The notes under the pieces were generated by a model that saw only the letters and a program-made list of their open reading frames with translations, ran no database searches and was not told the origin of the DNA. Shown in pieces: positions 7,772-16,165 of a stretch of 64,000 nt of DNA. The translations under genes and the position numbers were made by a program. The stretch spans positions 3,596,001-3,660,000 of the forward strand of contig NZ_JBBOBR010000001.1 in NCBI RefSeq assembly GCF_038002165.1, in the 5' to 3' direction. The DNA is from Cytobacillus sp. FSL H8-0458. Lineage in GTDB: Bacteria > Bacillota > Bacilli > Bacillales > Cytobacillaceae. Positions within the stretch are counted from its first letter, which is position 1, and every line of letters starts with the position of its first letter.

Positions 7772-9034
7772 TTATTCCGCCTCCGTTAGCTCTATTGCTG
7801 CCTCAAACAGAATCTGAACTGCTTCGGCAATATGCCGGGAATCAGACCATTCTTCAGGACAATGGCTCAGTCCGTTTTTGCTTGGAATGAACAGCATTCC
7901 CGTACTTGTGTAATCAGCAAAAATCATGGCATCGTGTCCGGCGCCGCTATTCATGGAGCATGAAGGGAAACCCAGTTTACTGCTTTTATCCTTGAGCAGA
8001 CTGACAATCTCTTTATTCATCTCTTTTGGCTGAATGTATAAAAGCTGTTCAACCGTTATTTCTATTCCGCTATCAAAATAGGAATCTGCTAATTTATGCA
8101 CTTTCTGAATGACATTCTGGACATGTTCCTCCCTGCCGGAGCGTATGTCTACAGAAAATACTGTTTGATCGGGAATCACATTGGCTCCATTTGGATACAC
8201 CTGCAATCGTCCCGTTGTCACAACCGTCCCTGCTCCTTCTGATTCAGCAAGCTCGGGAAATTGGGCTATCATTCCTGCGGCCGCAACCAGCGCATCCGAC
8301 CTTCTGTCCATCGGAGTGGTCCCTGCGTGCCCGGCCTTACCTTTTACGGTTAGCTCCAATTGTGTTAAACCGACAATCGCTTCGACTACCCCGATCGGGA
8401 TATTCTTTTCTTCTAAAATTGGACCCTGTTCAATATGCAATTCCAGGTAAGCCTTTATGGTTTGAGGGTCACGAACTTTCGGGAGAAATGGATCCAGTCC
8501 GATTTTCTCCATAGCTTCAACCGTCGTTATGCCATCTTTGTCTTTCAATGCTCTGAAGTCTTCCTCAGCCAGTAAACCGGCCATTCCCCGCGAACCCATT
8601 AAACCGCCGCCAAACCTGGAGCCTTCTTCTTCGATAAGGGCGATAACCTCCAGAGGATATTTAGGCGTTAATCCATACTCAGTAAAAAGTGCAGCCACTT
8701 CAAGTCCTGCTACAACTCCGGCAGGTCCATCATAGGATCCCCCATTCGGCACGGAATCAAAGTGAGAGCCGATCAGAACACTTGGTGAATCTTTTAGGGA
8801 CCCTTCAAGCTTACCAAAGATATTGCCCAATCCATCTTCCCGGACAGTCAAGCCCGCTTTCTTCATTTCCGCCTTAATATACTGCCGTGCAAGCAGATCC
8901 TCCTGGCTATACGTCAGCCTGGTTGTTCCTCTGCCTGGAGTCGCTGTAAAAGTGCTTAAGGTGTCAATATGGTTTTCGATCCGCGCCTGTACTTTTTCCA
9001 GATTCACATTTTTCCCTGTTTGAACTTCACTCAT
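7772..9034 (-). CDS. Zn-dependent hydrolase, hydantoinase/carbamoylase family (M20)
   Basis: 420 aa, full length for the N-carbamoyl-L-amino acid hydrolase / allantoate amidohydrolase branch of M20. Hallmarks are IGSHFDSVPNGGSYDG (metal H91 and D102), EEEGSRFGGGLMGSRG (E136/E137) and LHIEQGPILE (about 200-209). The motif GKAGHAGTTPMDRRSDA lies in the lid domain and NSGAGHDAM near the C-terminus carries another metal ligand. It hydrolyses a carbamoyl or ureido amide. The neighbours (a carrier 18 bp upstream and an amidohydrolase 3 bp downstream) do not include allantoin genes, so an N-carbamoyl amino acid is more likely than allantoate. Confidence 0.9.
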   Translation of the reverse strand: MSEVQTGKNVNLEKVQARIENHIDTLSTFTATPGRGTTRLTYSQEDLLARQYIKAEMKKAGLTVREDGLGNIFGKLEGSLKDSPSVLIGSHFDSVPNGGSYDGPAGVVAGLEVAALFTEYGLTPKYPLEVIALIEEEGSRFGGGLMGSRGMAGLLAEEDFRALKDKDGITTVEAMEKIGLDPFLPKVRDPQTIKAYLELHIEQGPILEEKNIPIGVVEAIVGLTQLELTVKGKAGHAGTTPMDRRSDALVAAAGMIAQFPELAESEGAGTVVTTGRLQVYPNGANVIPDQTVFSVDIRSGREEHVQNVIQKVHKLADSYFDSGIEITVEQLLYIQPKEMNKEIVSLLKDKSSKLGFPSCSMNSGAGHDAMIFADYTSTGMLFIPSKNGLSHCPEEWSDSRHIAEAVQILFEAAIELTEAE

Positions 9035-9052
9035 TTCGATCCAATCCCTTTC

Positions 9053-10261
9053 TTATAATAGTCCGACAAAAATTCCGGCCAATACCACCGACACAATGGT
9101 AACGGTGATGAATCCCCCGACAAGCATAGGCGGCAGCATATTGCTGGTCAGCATTTCCCTCTCTTTTTCATCTTCCGTTAAAGATTTAATTACTTCGTTC
9201 GTAATAATGTAGTCAGCCGGGAAACCATATAGTGCTGTCAGCGAAACAGCGAAGGCCCTTTCCTTGCTCACCTTTAAAATTTTCCCTGCGATGAATGAGA
9301 AGATATACATTCCCATTACGCCTAGAATGATGCTTCCTGCAAGAGGATAAATAATCTCAAGCATCATCCCTGGTGTAGCCTGCTTTAACCCGTCAAAAAT
9401 AAAGAGCATCAGGGCCATGATCGCAAATCCAAAGCCGTTTGCTTTCTGCAGTACCTGCTTTTCAAGGAAGCCAATACTTGTAGCAATAACCCCGAACAAT
9501 AGGCAAAGAACAAATGGACTGACACTAGCAACTGGAGCAAGCAGTGTCGATGTCAGATAAGCAAGGTAGGATACAACAGCCAATCTTAAAAATTTGAAGA
9601 AATCTGTATTATATTTTTCCGGCATATTTTTAAAAAGCTTAAGCTCAGGTTTTGGAGCTGCCTCTGCTGCTGCAGCCGTTTCTTCAGCTGCCATGCCCTG
9701 TGCCTTAAAAGCAAGCTTTCCGCTTCGGTACTGCTGTAAAAGCCGCTTCCCTTCTTTTTTCAGTACAATGGAAGTAAGCGGATATCCCGCAAATCCCTGC
9801 ATAACATAAATCACGATCGCAAAGACCGATAAAGAAGCAAGGCCCGCCTCTTTCGCTCCTTCCGACATGATCAGGGCAGATACCACACCGCCAACTAAAG
9901 GAGGGATGGCTACAACTACTGTCTTAAAACCAAAAATAAATGTTCCGATTCCCATTAACACTGAGATAATTCCCAGAATCCCTGATAAAGCAATCACAAT
10001 CGTCTTCCACTGATTTTTCAATTCCTGAATCGATAGCAATGTTCCCATATTGGTAATCAATAAGTACATCATCATCGTAGCCACAACCGGCGGAACCCCT
10101 GCCAATGCTACGATATCCTGCGGAAAGAATGTCCAATAACCTGCAAGGAACAGTACGGCACAGACGAAAATGGATGGCACCCACGCCCTTGTGCGAACCG
10201 CAACCAGATCTCCAATAAATAAAATAAGTAATAGAATAACCAAAGCTAATAACTGTGACAT
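9053..10261 (-). CDS. Multi-pass membrane carrier, GltS-like fold
   Basis: 402 aa from ATG 10261, which has GGGG 9 bp upstream; the ATG at 10270 lies inside that site. About ten hydrophobic segments fall in two halves (residues 1-165 and 225-400), joined by a charged, Ala/Glu-rich cytoplasmic linker (about 175-215). Glycine-rich PPLVGGVVSALIMSEGAKEAG and the C-terminal LTALYGFPADYIITNE recall sodium/glutamate symporter-like repeats, but no family motif is decisive. As first gene of the operon it probably imports the substrate of the two M20 hydrolases. Transport direction and substrate are inferred from context. Confidence 0.7.
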   Translation of the reverse strand: MSQLLALVILLLILFIGDLVAVRTRAWVPSIFVCAVLFLAGYWTFFPQDIVALAGVPPVVATMMMYLLITNMGTLLSIQELKNQWKTIVIALSGILGIISVLMGIGTFIFGFKTVVVAIPPLVGGVVSALIMSEGAKEAGLASLSVFAIVIYVMQGFAGYPLTSIVLKKEGKRLLQQYRSGKLAFKAQGMAAEETAAAAEAAPKPELKLFKNMPEKYNTDFFKFLRLAVVSYLAYLTSTLLAPVASVSPFVLCLLFGVIATSIGFLEKQVLQKANGFGFAIMALMLFIFDGLKQATPGMMLEIIYPLAGSIILGVMGMYIFSFIAGKILKVSKERAFAVSLTALYGFPADYIITNEVIKSLTEDEKEREMLTSNMLPPMLVGGFITVTIVSVVLAGIFVGLL

Positions 10262-10330
10262 AATTCCCATCCCCTTCTCTAAGATGAATACCTATTCATT
10301 CGTGTTGCGAATAATATATATATTGTTAGA

Positions 10331-10394
10331 ATAATAATACAATTATACTTTTCAGTCAATTTAAATTATTGAAAATTTTATGTAAGCGATGTCA
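10331..10394 (-). promoter_or_regulatory. Sigma-A promoter and cre site of the carbamoylase operon
   Basis: On the minus strand TTGACT (10354-10359) and TATTAT (10331-10336) are 17 bp apart. TGTAAGCGATGTCA (10381-10394) matches the CcpA cre consensus TGWNANCGNTNWCA at every position and lies about 20 bp upstream of the -35 box. Carbon catabolite control of the operon is therefore likely. A cre upstream of the promoter may activate or repress. Confidence 0.6.
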
Positions 10395-10485
10395 TTCCGG
10401 TTTTTGTATGACGCATGTTTCTTTATTTAGTTTGGTAAAATAATATTATTATTTTAAAAATCTAATAGAACATGAGAGTAAATAA

Positions 10486-10508
10486 AAACCCGTCAATATG
10501 ACGGGTTT
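10486..10508 (-). terminator. Second terminator downstream of the glycerophosphodiesterase
   Basis: AAACCCGTC / GACGGGTTT stem with an AATAT loop, followed by TTATTT on the minus strand. Confidence 0.65.
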
Positions 10509-10604
10509 ACTGGATTACTATTTAATGAATACATCCCTAATGTTATTCCATTCATATGGAGCAGAATCAATTTATTAAGCAAATAAATTCCAGATAAAAA
10601 AAGA

Positions 10605-10617
10605 AGCGGCAACCGCT
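10605..10617 (-). terminator. First terminator of the glycerophosphodiesterase gene
   Basis: AGCGG-TTG-CCGCT stem with a TCTTTTTTT tail on the minus strand, immediately after the stop at 10631. Confidence 0.65.
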
Positions 10618-10630
10618 CCTTTTCCTGATA

Positions 10631-11461
10631 TTAGTTTCTAGGATCAACATAATCCGGATAATCGGTAATGATGGCGTCAACTTCCATTTCGAACAGGAAG
10701 TCGGCGGCTTCCTGGCTGCGCACTGTCCATGACCCAATTTGCATGTCAAGAGAGTGAACCTGATTCACTAATTCTTCTGTGACAATTCCATAGCTTGGAT
10801 TGAACCAATCTGCATAAGCTGAAAATTCCTGTAAAGCTTCCGCTGTAGTATCAGCTCGGTTAGAGGTCAATACACCAATGGGCACTTTAGGAAGAAGCTG
10901 ATCCATTGTTTTCATAGAGTCGAAGTTAAAAGACTGGATAATGATTTTTTCATTTTGCGGCTTATCAAGATTTCGTTCTTTTAAAGCATCTGCCACTTGT
11001 TCTTCAATGCCGGGATAAAGCTCTGGGGCCTTCAATTCTATTAATATTCCAACCTTACCATGGTAGCGATCCAGAATCTCTTCAAATGTCGGGATCGGTT
11101 CCCCCGCAAATTGTTCTCCTTTCCAGCTGCCGGCATCAAGACTTCTTAAATAGTCAAACGTTAAATCCCTCACTTTTCCCGTTCCATCTGTTGTACGATC
11201 CACAGTTGTATCATGAATTACCACTAATTCACCATCTTTGCTTCTTTGAACATCAATTTCGATATAATCGGCTTTCATATCAACAGCCAGATCAAAGCCG
11301 GCTACCGTATTCTCCGGTGCATACCCTGTGGCACCGCGGTGCGCTATATTATCCACTTGTTTCCTTTCACCAGTTGCCGGTTCTGCTGCGAACGCCTGGC
11401 TGATTGGGCTGAATAGCAGAGAAAAAGCCACCCCTGTACCAATTAATAATTTTTTGTTCAT
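10631..11461 (-). CDS. Glycerophosphodiester phosphodiesterase, secreted
   Basis: 276 aa GDPD-family enzyme, cleaving glycerophosphodiesters to glycerol-3-phosphate and an alcohol. A signal peptide (MNKKLLIGTG... with a SQAFA cleavage motif near residue 25) sends it outside. Catalytic residues are H41 and R42 in AHRGATGYAPENT, E and D in IEIDVQRSKDG (about 71-81), and the HD of VVIHDTT. TIM-barrel motifs ILIELKAP and WTVRS follow. ATG 11461 is chosen because the ATG at 11470 overlaps the GGAG site. Single gene with tandem terminators. Resembles GlpQ/UgpQ-like enzymes of Bacillus; lipid head groups or teichoic acid fragments are plausible substrates. Confidence 0.93.
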   Translation of the reverse strand: MNKKLLIGTGVAFSLLFSPISQAFAAEPATGERKQVDNIAHRGATGYAPENTVAGFDLAVDMKADYIEIDVQRSKDGELVVIHDTTVDRTTDGTGKVRDLTFDYLRSLDAGSWKGEQFAGEPIPTFEEILDRYHGKVGILIELKAPELYPGIEEQVADALKERNLDKPQNEKIIIQSFNFDSMKTMDQLLPKVPIGVLTSNRADTTAEALQEFSAYADWFNPSYGIVTEELVNQVHSLDMQIGSWTVRSQEAADFLFEMEVDAIITDYPDYVDPRN

Positions 11462-11641
11462 GCTCTCCATCTCCTATCTAAAATATGTATTCAACCATAT
11501 TCTAGAAAAGGAATGTTGAAGGGGTGTGTGATTATTTTTATGGCTAAATAAAGATCATGTTAACAAAAACCAGCCTTTATTCTTACGTTTTTTTACAAAA
11601 CTGCTATTTTAAACTGAATAAAAATACCCCTTCACATTTTT

Positions 11642-11664
11642 CAGCGGGGGAATCTTCCCCGCTG
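11642..11664. terminator. GC-rich hairpin after the penicillinase gene
   Basis: CAGCGGGG / CCCCGCTG hairpin 10 bp after the bla stop. The tail on the minus strand is not U-rich, so termination here is uncertain. Confidence 0.35.
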
Positions 11665-11673
11665 GTAAATGTT

Positions 11674-12606
11674 TTAATCCAAAGCCTTTATTGTCATCTC
11701 CGCTGCCTCTGCAATCAGAGCGTTATCATATTCAGCATCCTTTGAATCCCGGCTGGACAGGATCGTCATGATAATCGGCTCTCTGTTCGGCGGCCACACA
11801 ATCGCAATGTCATTACGTGTTCCGAAGCCTGCTGCACCGCTTTTATCAGCTACCTCCCAGCCGCTTGGCACACCAGCACGGATTAATGGATCTCCAGTAG
11901 CGTTACCCCGCATCCAATCGGTTAAAATGTTCCGCTTTTCTTCAGGCAGAAATTCGCCAATTAAGACTTTCTGAAGGCTTTTTGCAAGTGCTTCAGGTGT
12001 ACTTGTATCCCGGATATCCCCTGGCTCAGCCTCATTCAAATCTGTCTCGAAGCGCTCAGGCTTTGAGACAGTATCCCCCATTTCTTTCAAAGCTGCTTCG
12101 AATCCTTCAGGCCCTCCTAATTCCTCTAACATTAAGTTGCCTGCTGTATTGTCGCTAAACCGGATTGCCGCTTCACAGAGTTCCCTTAAAGTCATTCCAG
12201 TCTTTACATGTTTTTCTGTAACAGGAGAATATGTGACCAGGTCATCACTTGTGTATGTAATGACTTCATCCATCTCTTTCAATGATTTTCTATTCAGTAA
12301 TATAGCAGCTGCTATCGGCTTGAATGTAGATGCATAAGCAAACCTTTCATCAGATTTGTAAGTAATAGTCTTTTTCGTTCCTGTGTCATATGCATACACG
12401 CCAAGCCGCGCGTCAAACTCCTTCTCCAGATGTTTGAATTTTTGGTTTGTATTCACAAAAGTTTTTTTGGAGTTTTCCGCTGCACTGGCATCCGATTGAT
12501 GATTGCCATTTGCACAGCCAGTCAGGGAAAGGAGCAGAACCAAACTGAATAGCCGGACTGCTATTAACATATTATTACTAAAAATAGAATGATATTGTTT
12601 CCTCAT
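11674..12606 (-). CDS. bla: Class A beta-lactamase, lipoprotein
   Basis: 310 aa serine beta-lactamase. The N-terminus is a lipoprotein signal with lipobox LTGC (Cys31), so the enzyme would be membrane-anchored and partly released, as in Bacillus penicillinases. All class A motifs are present: S93-T-F-K96, S151-D-N, E187 with LN four residues on (the Glu166 position), and K255-S-G. ATG 12606 is used because GAGG lies 7 bp upstream. It is divergent from blaR1-blaI and its promoter contains two BlaI operator sites, so induction by beta-lactams is expected. Substrate range cannot be read from the sequence. Confidence 0.95.
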   Translation of the reverse strand: MRKQYHSIFSNNMLIAVRLFSLVLLLSLTGCANGNHQSDASAAENSKKTFVNTNQKFKHLEKEFDARLGVYAYDTGTKKTITYKSDERFAYASTFKPIAAAILLNRKSLKEMDEVITYTSDDLVTYSPVTEKHVKTGMTLRELCEAAIRFSDNTAGNLMLEELGGPEGFEAALKEMGDTVSKPERFETDLNEAEPGDIRDTSTPEALAKSLQKVLIGEFLPEEKRNILTDWMRGNATGDPLIRAGVPSGWEVADKSGAAGFGTRNDIAIVWPPNREPIIMTILSSRDSKDAEYDNALIAEAAEMTIKALD

Positions 12607-12673
12607 ATTTACTACCTCTTTCCACAAAAAATTTGAACTTATATTTCAGCTTTCCTTTTAAACACCCCCAAAC

Positions 12674-12721
12674 GGACTACAAATGTAATATAATATTACA
12701 TTTGTAGTCCGTAGTTGTCAA
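12674..12721. promoter_or_regulatory. Penicillinase promoter with double BlaI operator
   Basis: A perfect 37-bp palindrome (12674-12710) contains two BlaI-type boxes, TACAAATGTA (12678-12687) and TACATTTGTA (12697-12706), as mirror images. On the minus strand TTGACA (12716-12721) and TAATAT (12693-12698) are spaced by 17 bp, so the operator overlaps the -10 box of bla. BlaI dimers bound here would block bla and possibly the divergent blaR1-blaI transcript. Confidence 0.85.
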
Positions 12722-12863
12722 CCGCTATGAAACCCTTGATATTATGATGTTTCACAAGCTCCCCTTAATTTGATAAAGTAAAAATTGGATGCTAGAATGG
12801 TTGGTATTCATTTTGTCTAAGGGATTAAAACTAGATGTCAAATAATGCGAGGAAGGTCTGCGA

Positions 12864-14645
12864 ATGATAACAAGCTCACAGTTCTTATCTGTTTTTTTGG
12901 AATGTCTGCTGGTGTCTTCTTTTACAATCGGAGGCATTCTTCTGTTAAAAAAACTTTTTAAGAAACATTTAACAGCACAAGCTCACTATAATCTTTGGTT
13001 TCTATTATTGCTTGCTCTGCCACTGCCTCTTATTCCATTACAATTCATGCCGTTTGCGGATTCATTATCCTTTTGGAATAGCAAGAGCAGCCTTCAATCC
13101 CAAACTGCGCCATCTCCAGAGATTCCTTTAAGGCAAAATAATTGGATGGAGGACATAACCGTTTCGGTAGAACGCTATGATTTAACATTATTAAATAATG
13201 CTTTATTCTATATTTGGATTTCCGGAGTGGCTATTTTAACTGTATTTACGCTGATCGCAAAGCTTAAGATCAATAAAATAAAGAAACACACAAACAGCCT
13301 GAAAAATAACGGGATTTTATCATTATTCGAACACTGCAAACACAAACTGGGGATTTCTGGAGGTATTATTGTTGGAGAGTCATCACTCGTTAAAACCCCA
13401 ATGACGTTTGGACTTTTTAAGACTTATGTGGTGCTTCCCCTCCATTTTGACCAGTGGCTTTCTGAAAAGGATATAGAATATATCTTTTTACATGAACTTA
13501 CCCACTATAAAAATAAAGATATAGCAGTAAATTATTTAATGGTGATTCTTCAAATTTTATATTGGTTTAATCCTCTAGTTTGGATTGCTTTTAGGAGAAT
13601 GAGGCTTGATCGTGAAATCGCCTGTGATGCTGCAGTTTTAAGTTCTCTGGATGAGCAGGCTTATATGGAGTATGGAAACAGCATTATTCATTTTGCCCAT
13701 AAATCCTCAAGGGCAGTGACAGTCGATTTGGCAAACCATTTAAACGGGTCAAAGAAACAGATCAAAACGAGAATCGAAAAAATTGCCAGTTTTAAGTCGG
13801 AATCAAAACTGCTGAGATGGAAAAGTGCGGCTATACTCATTTTTGCGGGGATATTTATTGCATTTCAGGCTCCATTTATCTCTGTACTCGCTCATGAAGA
13901 CAGCAGCTATAAATTTAAGGATGAAAACATTATATATGAGGATTTAGGTGATTATTTTGAAGGATATGATGGAAGCTTTGTGTTGTATGATAAAGAGGCA
14001 GACCGCTATCATATTCATAATAAAAATCAAAGCACATTCAGGATTTCGCCAAATTCCACTTATAAGATTTACAGTGCTCTGCTTGGTTTAGAGTCAGGCA
14101 CCATAACGGTTGAAAATTCGTCTGCCAAATGGAACGGACTTAAGTATCCTATAGAGTCCTGGAATGCGGATCAGGATTTAACTTCGGCCATGAAAAATTC
14201 CGTTACATGGTATTTTCAGATGTTAGACCAGCAGGTGCAGCCCGGTACGATTCAAACTTTTTTAGACCGAATCAGGTATGGGAATCGCGATCTATCTGGT
14301 GGAATAGATGAATATTGGCTGGAATCTTCCCTTAAAATTTCTCCAGTGGAACAAGTTCAGCTGCTTAAAAGGTTTTATGCAAATCAATTTGGATTTAAAG
14401 AAAAGAATATCCAAACGGTGAAAGATTCCATTAAACTAGAAAGAAAAGAGGGAGCCCTCCTTTCTGGTAAAACAGGTACAGGCACTGTAAATGGAAAAAA
14501 CATCAATGGATGGTTCATCGGGTATGTGGAATCAGGGCAGGACACATACTTTTTTGCAACAAATATACAGAATGAAGCTAACTCTAATGGAAGTAGGGCA
14601 GCTGAAATTACATTATCCATTTTGAAACAAAAAGACATATATTAA
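12864..14645 (+). CDS. blaR1: BlaR1 beta-lactam sensor/signal transducer
   Basis: 593 aa, full length for BlaR1. Four N-terminal TM helices frame an M56 zinc protease domain with H210-E-L-T-H214 and REIACDAAV at about 250. After the last TM helix (about 320-340) comes an extracellular penicillin-binding domain with S398-T-Y-K401 and K536-T-G. Acylation of Ser398 by a beta-lactam would activate the protease, leading to loss of BlaI repression. It is followed by blaI after 33 bp and is divergent from bla, the classical arrangement. Confidence 0.95.
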   Translation: MITSSQFLSVFLECLLVSSFTIGGILLLKKLFKKHLTAQAHYNLWFLLLLALPLPLIPLQFMPFADSLSFWNSKSSLQSQTAPSPEIPLRQNNWMEDITVSVERYDLTLLNNALFYIWISGVAILTVFTLIAKLKINKIKKHTNSLKNNGILSLFEHCKHKLGISGGIIVGESSLVKTPMTFGLFKTYVVLPLHFDQWLSEKDIEYIFLHELTHYKNKDIAVNYLMVILQILYWFNPLVWIAFRRMRLDREIACDAAVLSSLDEQAYMEYGNSIIHFAHKSSRAVTVDLANHLNGSKKQIKTRIEKIASFKSESKLLRWKSAAILIFAGIFIAFQAPFISVLAHEDSSYKFKDENIIYEDLGDYFEGYDGSFVLYDKEADRYHIHNKNQSTFRISPNSTYKIYSALLGLESGTITVENSSAKWNGLKYPIESWNADQDLTSAMKNSVTWYFQMLDQQVQPGTIQTFLDRIRYGNRDLSGGIDEYWLESSLKISPVEQVQLLKRFYANQFGFKEKNIQTVKDSIKLERKEGALLSGKTGTGTVNGKNINGWFIGYVESGQDTYFFATNIQNEANSNGSRAAEITLSILKQKDIY

Positions 14646-14678
14646 TTCATTCATTTCATAAAGAAGGAGGGCGGTAAT

Positions 14679-15065
14679 GTGACTGACAGGATTCCCAGCA
14701 TTTCAGAATCCGAGTGGGAAGTCATGACAGTTCTGTGGCACGGATCACCCAAAACGGCTAATGAAGTCATTCTATCCCTGCAAAAGCGCACAGACTGGAA
14801 ACCCAAAACAATCCGAACTCTTCTGGACAGGCTTGTCCAGAAGAATGTAGTTGGCGTAAATAAAAATCAGAGAATCTATACCTTTTTCCCGTTATATTCA
14901 CAGGATGAATGCCAGCGGGCAGAAGCTCAATCCTTTATCAAACGGATCTATGGCGGAACGGTGAAATCCATGCTAGTCCAATTCATCCAGGAAGACTCCC
15001 TGTCTGATGAGGAAATTAACGAACTCCGGACGATTTTGGCAAAGAAAAAAAAGAAGGATAGATAA
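14679..15065 (+). CDS. blaI: BlaI/MecI family repressor
   Basis: 128 aa, GTG start at 14679 with AAGGAGGGC 6 bp upstream. A winged helix-turn-helix covers residues 1-75 (ISESEWEVMTVLWHGSP and KTIRTLLDRLVQKNVV). A C-terminal dimerisation helix (FIKRIYGGTVKSMLVQFIQ, DSLSDEEINELRTIL) follows. It matches BlaI in length and motifs and lies downstream of blaR1. Its expected target is the double operator at 12674-12710. Confidence 0.93.
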   Translation: MTDRIPSISESEWEVMTVLWHGSPKTANEVILSLQKRTDWKPKTIRTLLDRLVQKNVVGVNKNQRIYTFFPLYSQDECQRAEAQSFIKRIYGGTVKSMLVQFIQEDSLSDEEINELRTILAKKKKKDR

Positions 15066-15148
15066 CCTGCATGCGTGATCCTTTACAATTGGGGGGATTT
15101 TTAGCATTTGCTTCTTTGACGCACCTAAAAGCAGTGACTGCCCCTGCT

Positions 15149-15259
15149 TCATTTCCGCGTTAATACAATAGCGGCACCAATCCATACAAGCAGAATTATG
15201 GAAGCTATGCGCCAGGGGTTTATGTTAAGTTCTCCCTTTTCCAACTTCCACTTAGACAC
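15149..15259 (-). CDS. Possible 36-aa single-helix membrane protein
   Basis: A GTG-initiated frame encodes a basic N-terminus (SKWKLEKGELNINPWR) and one hydrophobic helix (IASIILLVWIGAAIVLT) ending RK. The Shine-Dalgarno sequence is weak (AAGG directly before the GTG). No homologue is recognised. It may be a small antisense-oriented gene in the otherwise empty stretch between blaI and the glycine riboswitch, or chance. Confidence 0.25.
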   Translation of the reverse strand: MSKWKLEKGELNINPWRIASIILLVWIGAAIVLTRK

Positions 15260-15264
15260 CTTAA

Positions 15265-15295
15265 TTGACTGTCCAAGCGCTCTATACTTTATAAT
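15265..15295 (+). promoter_or_regulatory. Promoter of the glycine riboswitch transcript
   Basis: TTGACT (15265-15270), then TTTATA at 17-bp spacing or TATAAT at 19 bp, immediately upstream of the riboswitch. Confidence 0.55.
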
Positions 15296-15317
15296 TATAA
15301 AAACAACTACTTTCGAA

Positions 15318-15491
15318 TGACCGCTGCAGGAGAGAACGTATCGTACGTCACCGAAGGGGCAAATCTATAGAAAAGATGAATCTCTCAGGTAAGAAGACTG
15401 CTGCGGGACGCTTCTCTGGAGAGGGTATCACGCACCCACGGGGCAGGCCTTTTAATATAGTTTAGGTAAACCTCTCAGGTACAAGGACAGA
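15318..15491 (+). ncRNA. Tandem glycine riboswitch (gcvT type)
   Basis: Two aptamer halves are visible. The first has GGAGAGA, CACCGAAGGGGCAAA and CTCTCAGGTA. A short linker AAGAAGACTG follows, then the second with GAGAGGGT, CGCACCCACGGGGCA and CCTCTCAGGTACAAGGACAGA. These are the conserved glycine-binding cores of the tandem gcvT riboswitch. The second aptamer ends about 20 bp before the start codon of a UPF0126/TRIC protein with no obvious terminator hairpin, so control may act on translation or permit expression when glycine is high. Confidence 0.92.
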
Positions 15492-15513
15492 ATACTTGAT
15501 TAGGGGGGATTGT

Positions 15514-16116
15514 ATGGTTTGGGATGTATTGAACGTGATTGGAACCATTGCATTTGCAATGAGCGGGGCAGTGGTTGCACTGGAAGTAAAATACGACATT
15601 ATGGGCGCCTATGTTTTGGGATTGATTACCGCATTTGGCGGCGGGGCTATCAGAAATCTTCTTACCGGTATTCCGATCATAGAATTATGGCAGCAAACGA
15701 CTCTTTTTATCGTTGCCCTTATTACCATCAGCATCGTTATCCTATTGCCAGGCAGCATAGTTCAGCTTTTGACGAAATGGAGCATCTTTGATTCAATTGG
15801 CTTATCAGCGTTTGCTGTTCAGGGAGCTATATATGCACAATCAATTGATTTACCCTTATTTGCTGTTATGTTTTCAGCTGCCATAACCGGTGCCGGCGGA
15901 GGAATGATCCGCGATGTGCTGGCTCAGCGAAAGCCCATTGTTTTACGTGATGAAGTATATCTTTTATGGGCCATCTTTGCCGGGTTTATCATAGGCCTTG
16001 ATTGGTTATCCAAGTCTTATCATTTCTATATCCTTTTTACTGTTACTTTAATGCTGCGAGGAATTTCGCATCATTACAGCTGGAGATTGCCTATTAAATC
16101 GATTCAAAAACAATAA
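15514..16116 (+). CDS. Glycine-riboswitch-controlled UPF0126/TRIC family membrane protein
   Basis: 200 aa from ATG 15514, 7 bp after GGGGGG; an in-frame TTG at 15496 lies upstream of that site. Two homologous halves of three TM helices each carry the family glycine signatures ITAFGGGAIRNLLTG and ITGAGGGMIRDVLAQ. Members were shown to form trimeric cation channels, while riboswitch association led to the proposal that some move glycine. The riboswitch directly upstream supports glycine efflux or uptake here; a cation channel role is the alternative. Confidence 0.85.
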   Translation: MVWDVLNVIGTIAFAMSGAVVALEVKYDIMGAYVLGLITAFGGGAIRNLLTGIPIIELWQQTTLFIVALITISIVILLPGSIVQLLTKWSIFDSIGLSAFAVQGAIYAQSIDLPLFAVMFSAAITGAGGGMIRDVLAQRKPIVLRDEVYLLWAIFAGFIIGLDWLSKSYHFYILFTVTLMLRGISHHYSWRLPIKSIQKQ

Positions 16117-16139
16117 GAAGCAGAATTACTTCAAACATA

Positions 16140-16165
16140 AAAAGCTCACATCAGCGTGAGCTTTT
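16140..16165. terminator. Bidirectional terminator
   Basis: AAAAGCTCAC / GTGAGCTTTT with a 6-nt loop, between the convergent UPF0126 and amidohydrolase genes. The amidohydrolase stop codon lies inside the loop. Confidence 0.75.

Noticed and set aside
14973..15185. 70-codon minus-strand frame overlapping the blaI 3' end
   Set aside because: Shadow of blaI in another frame, without a ribosome binding site or domain.
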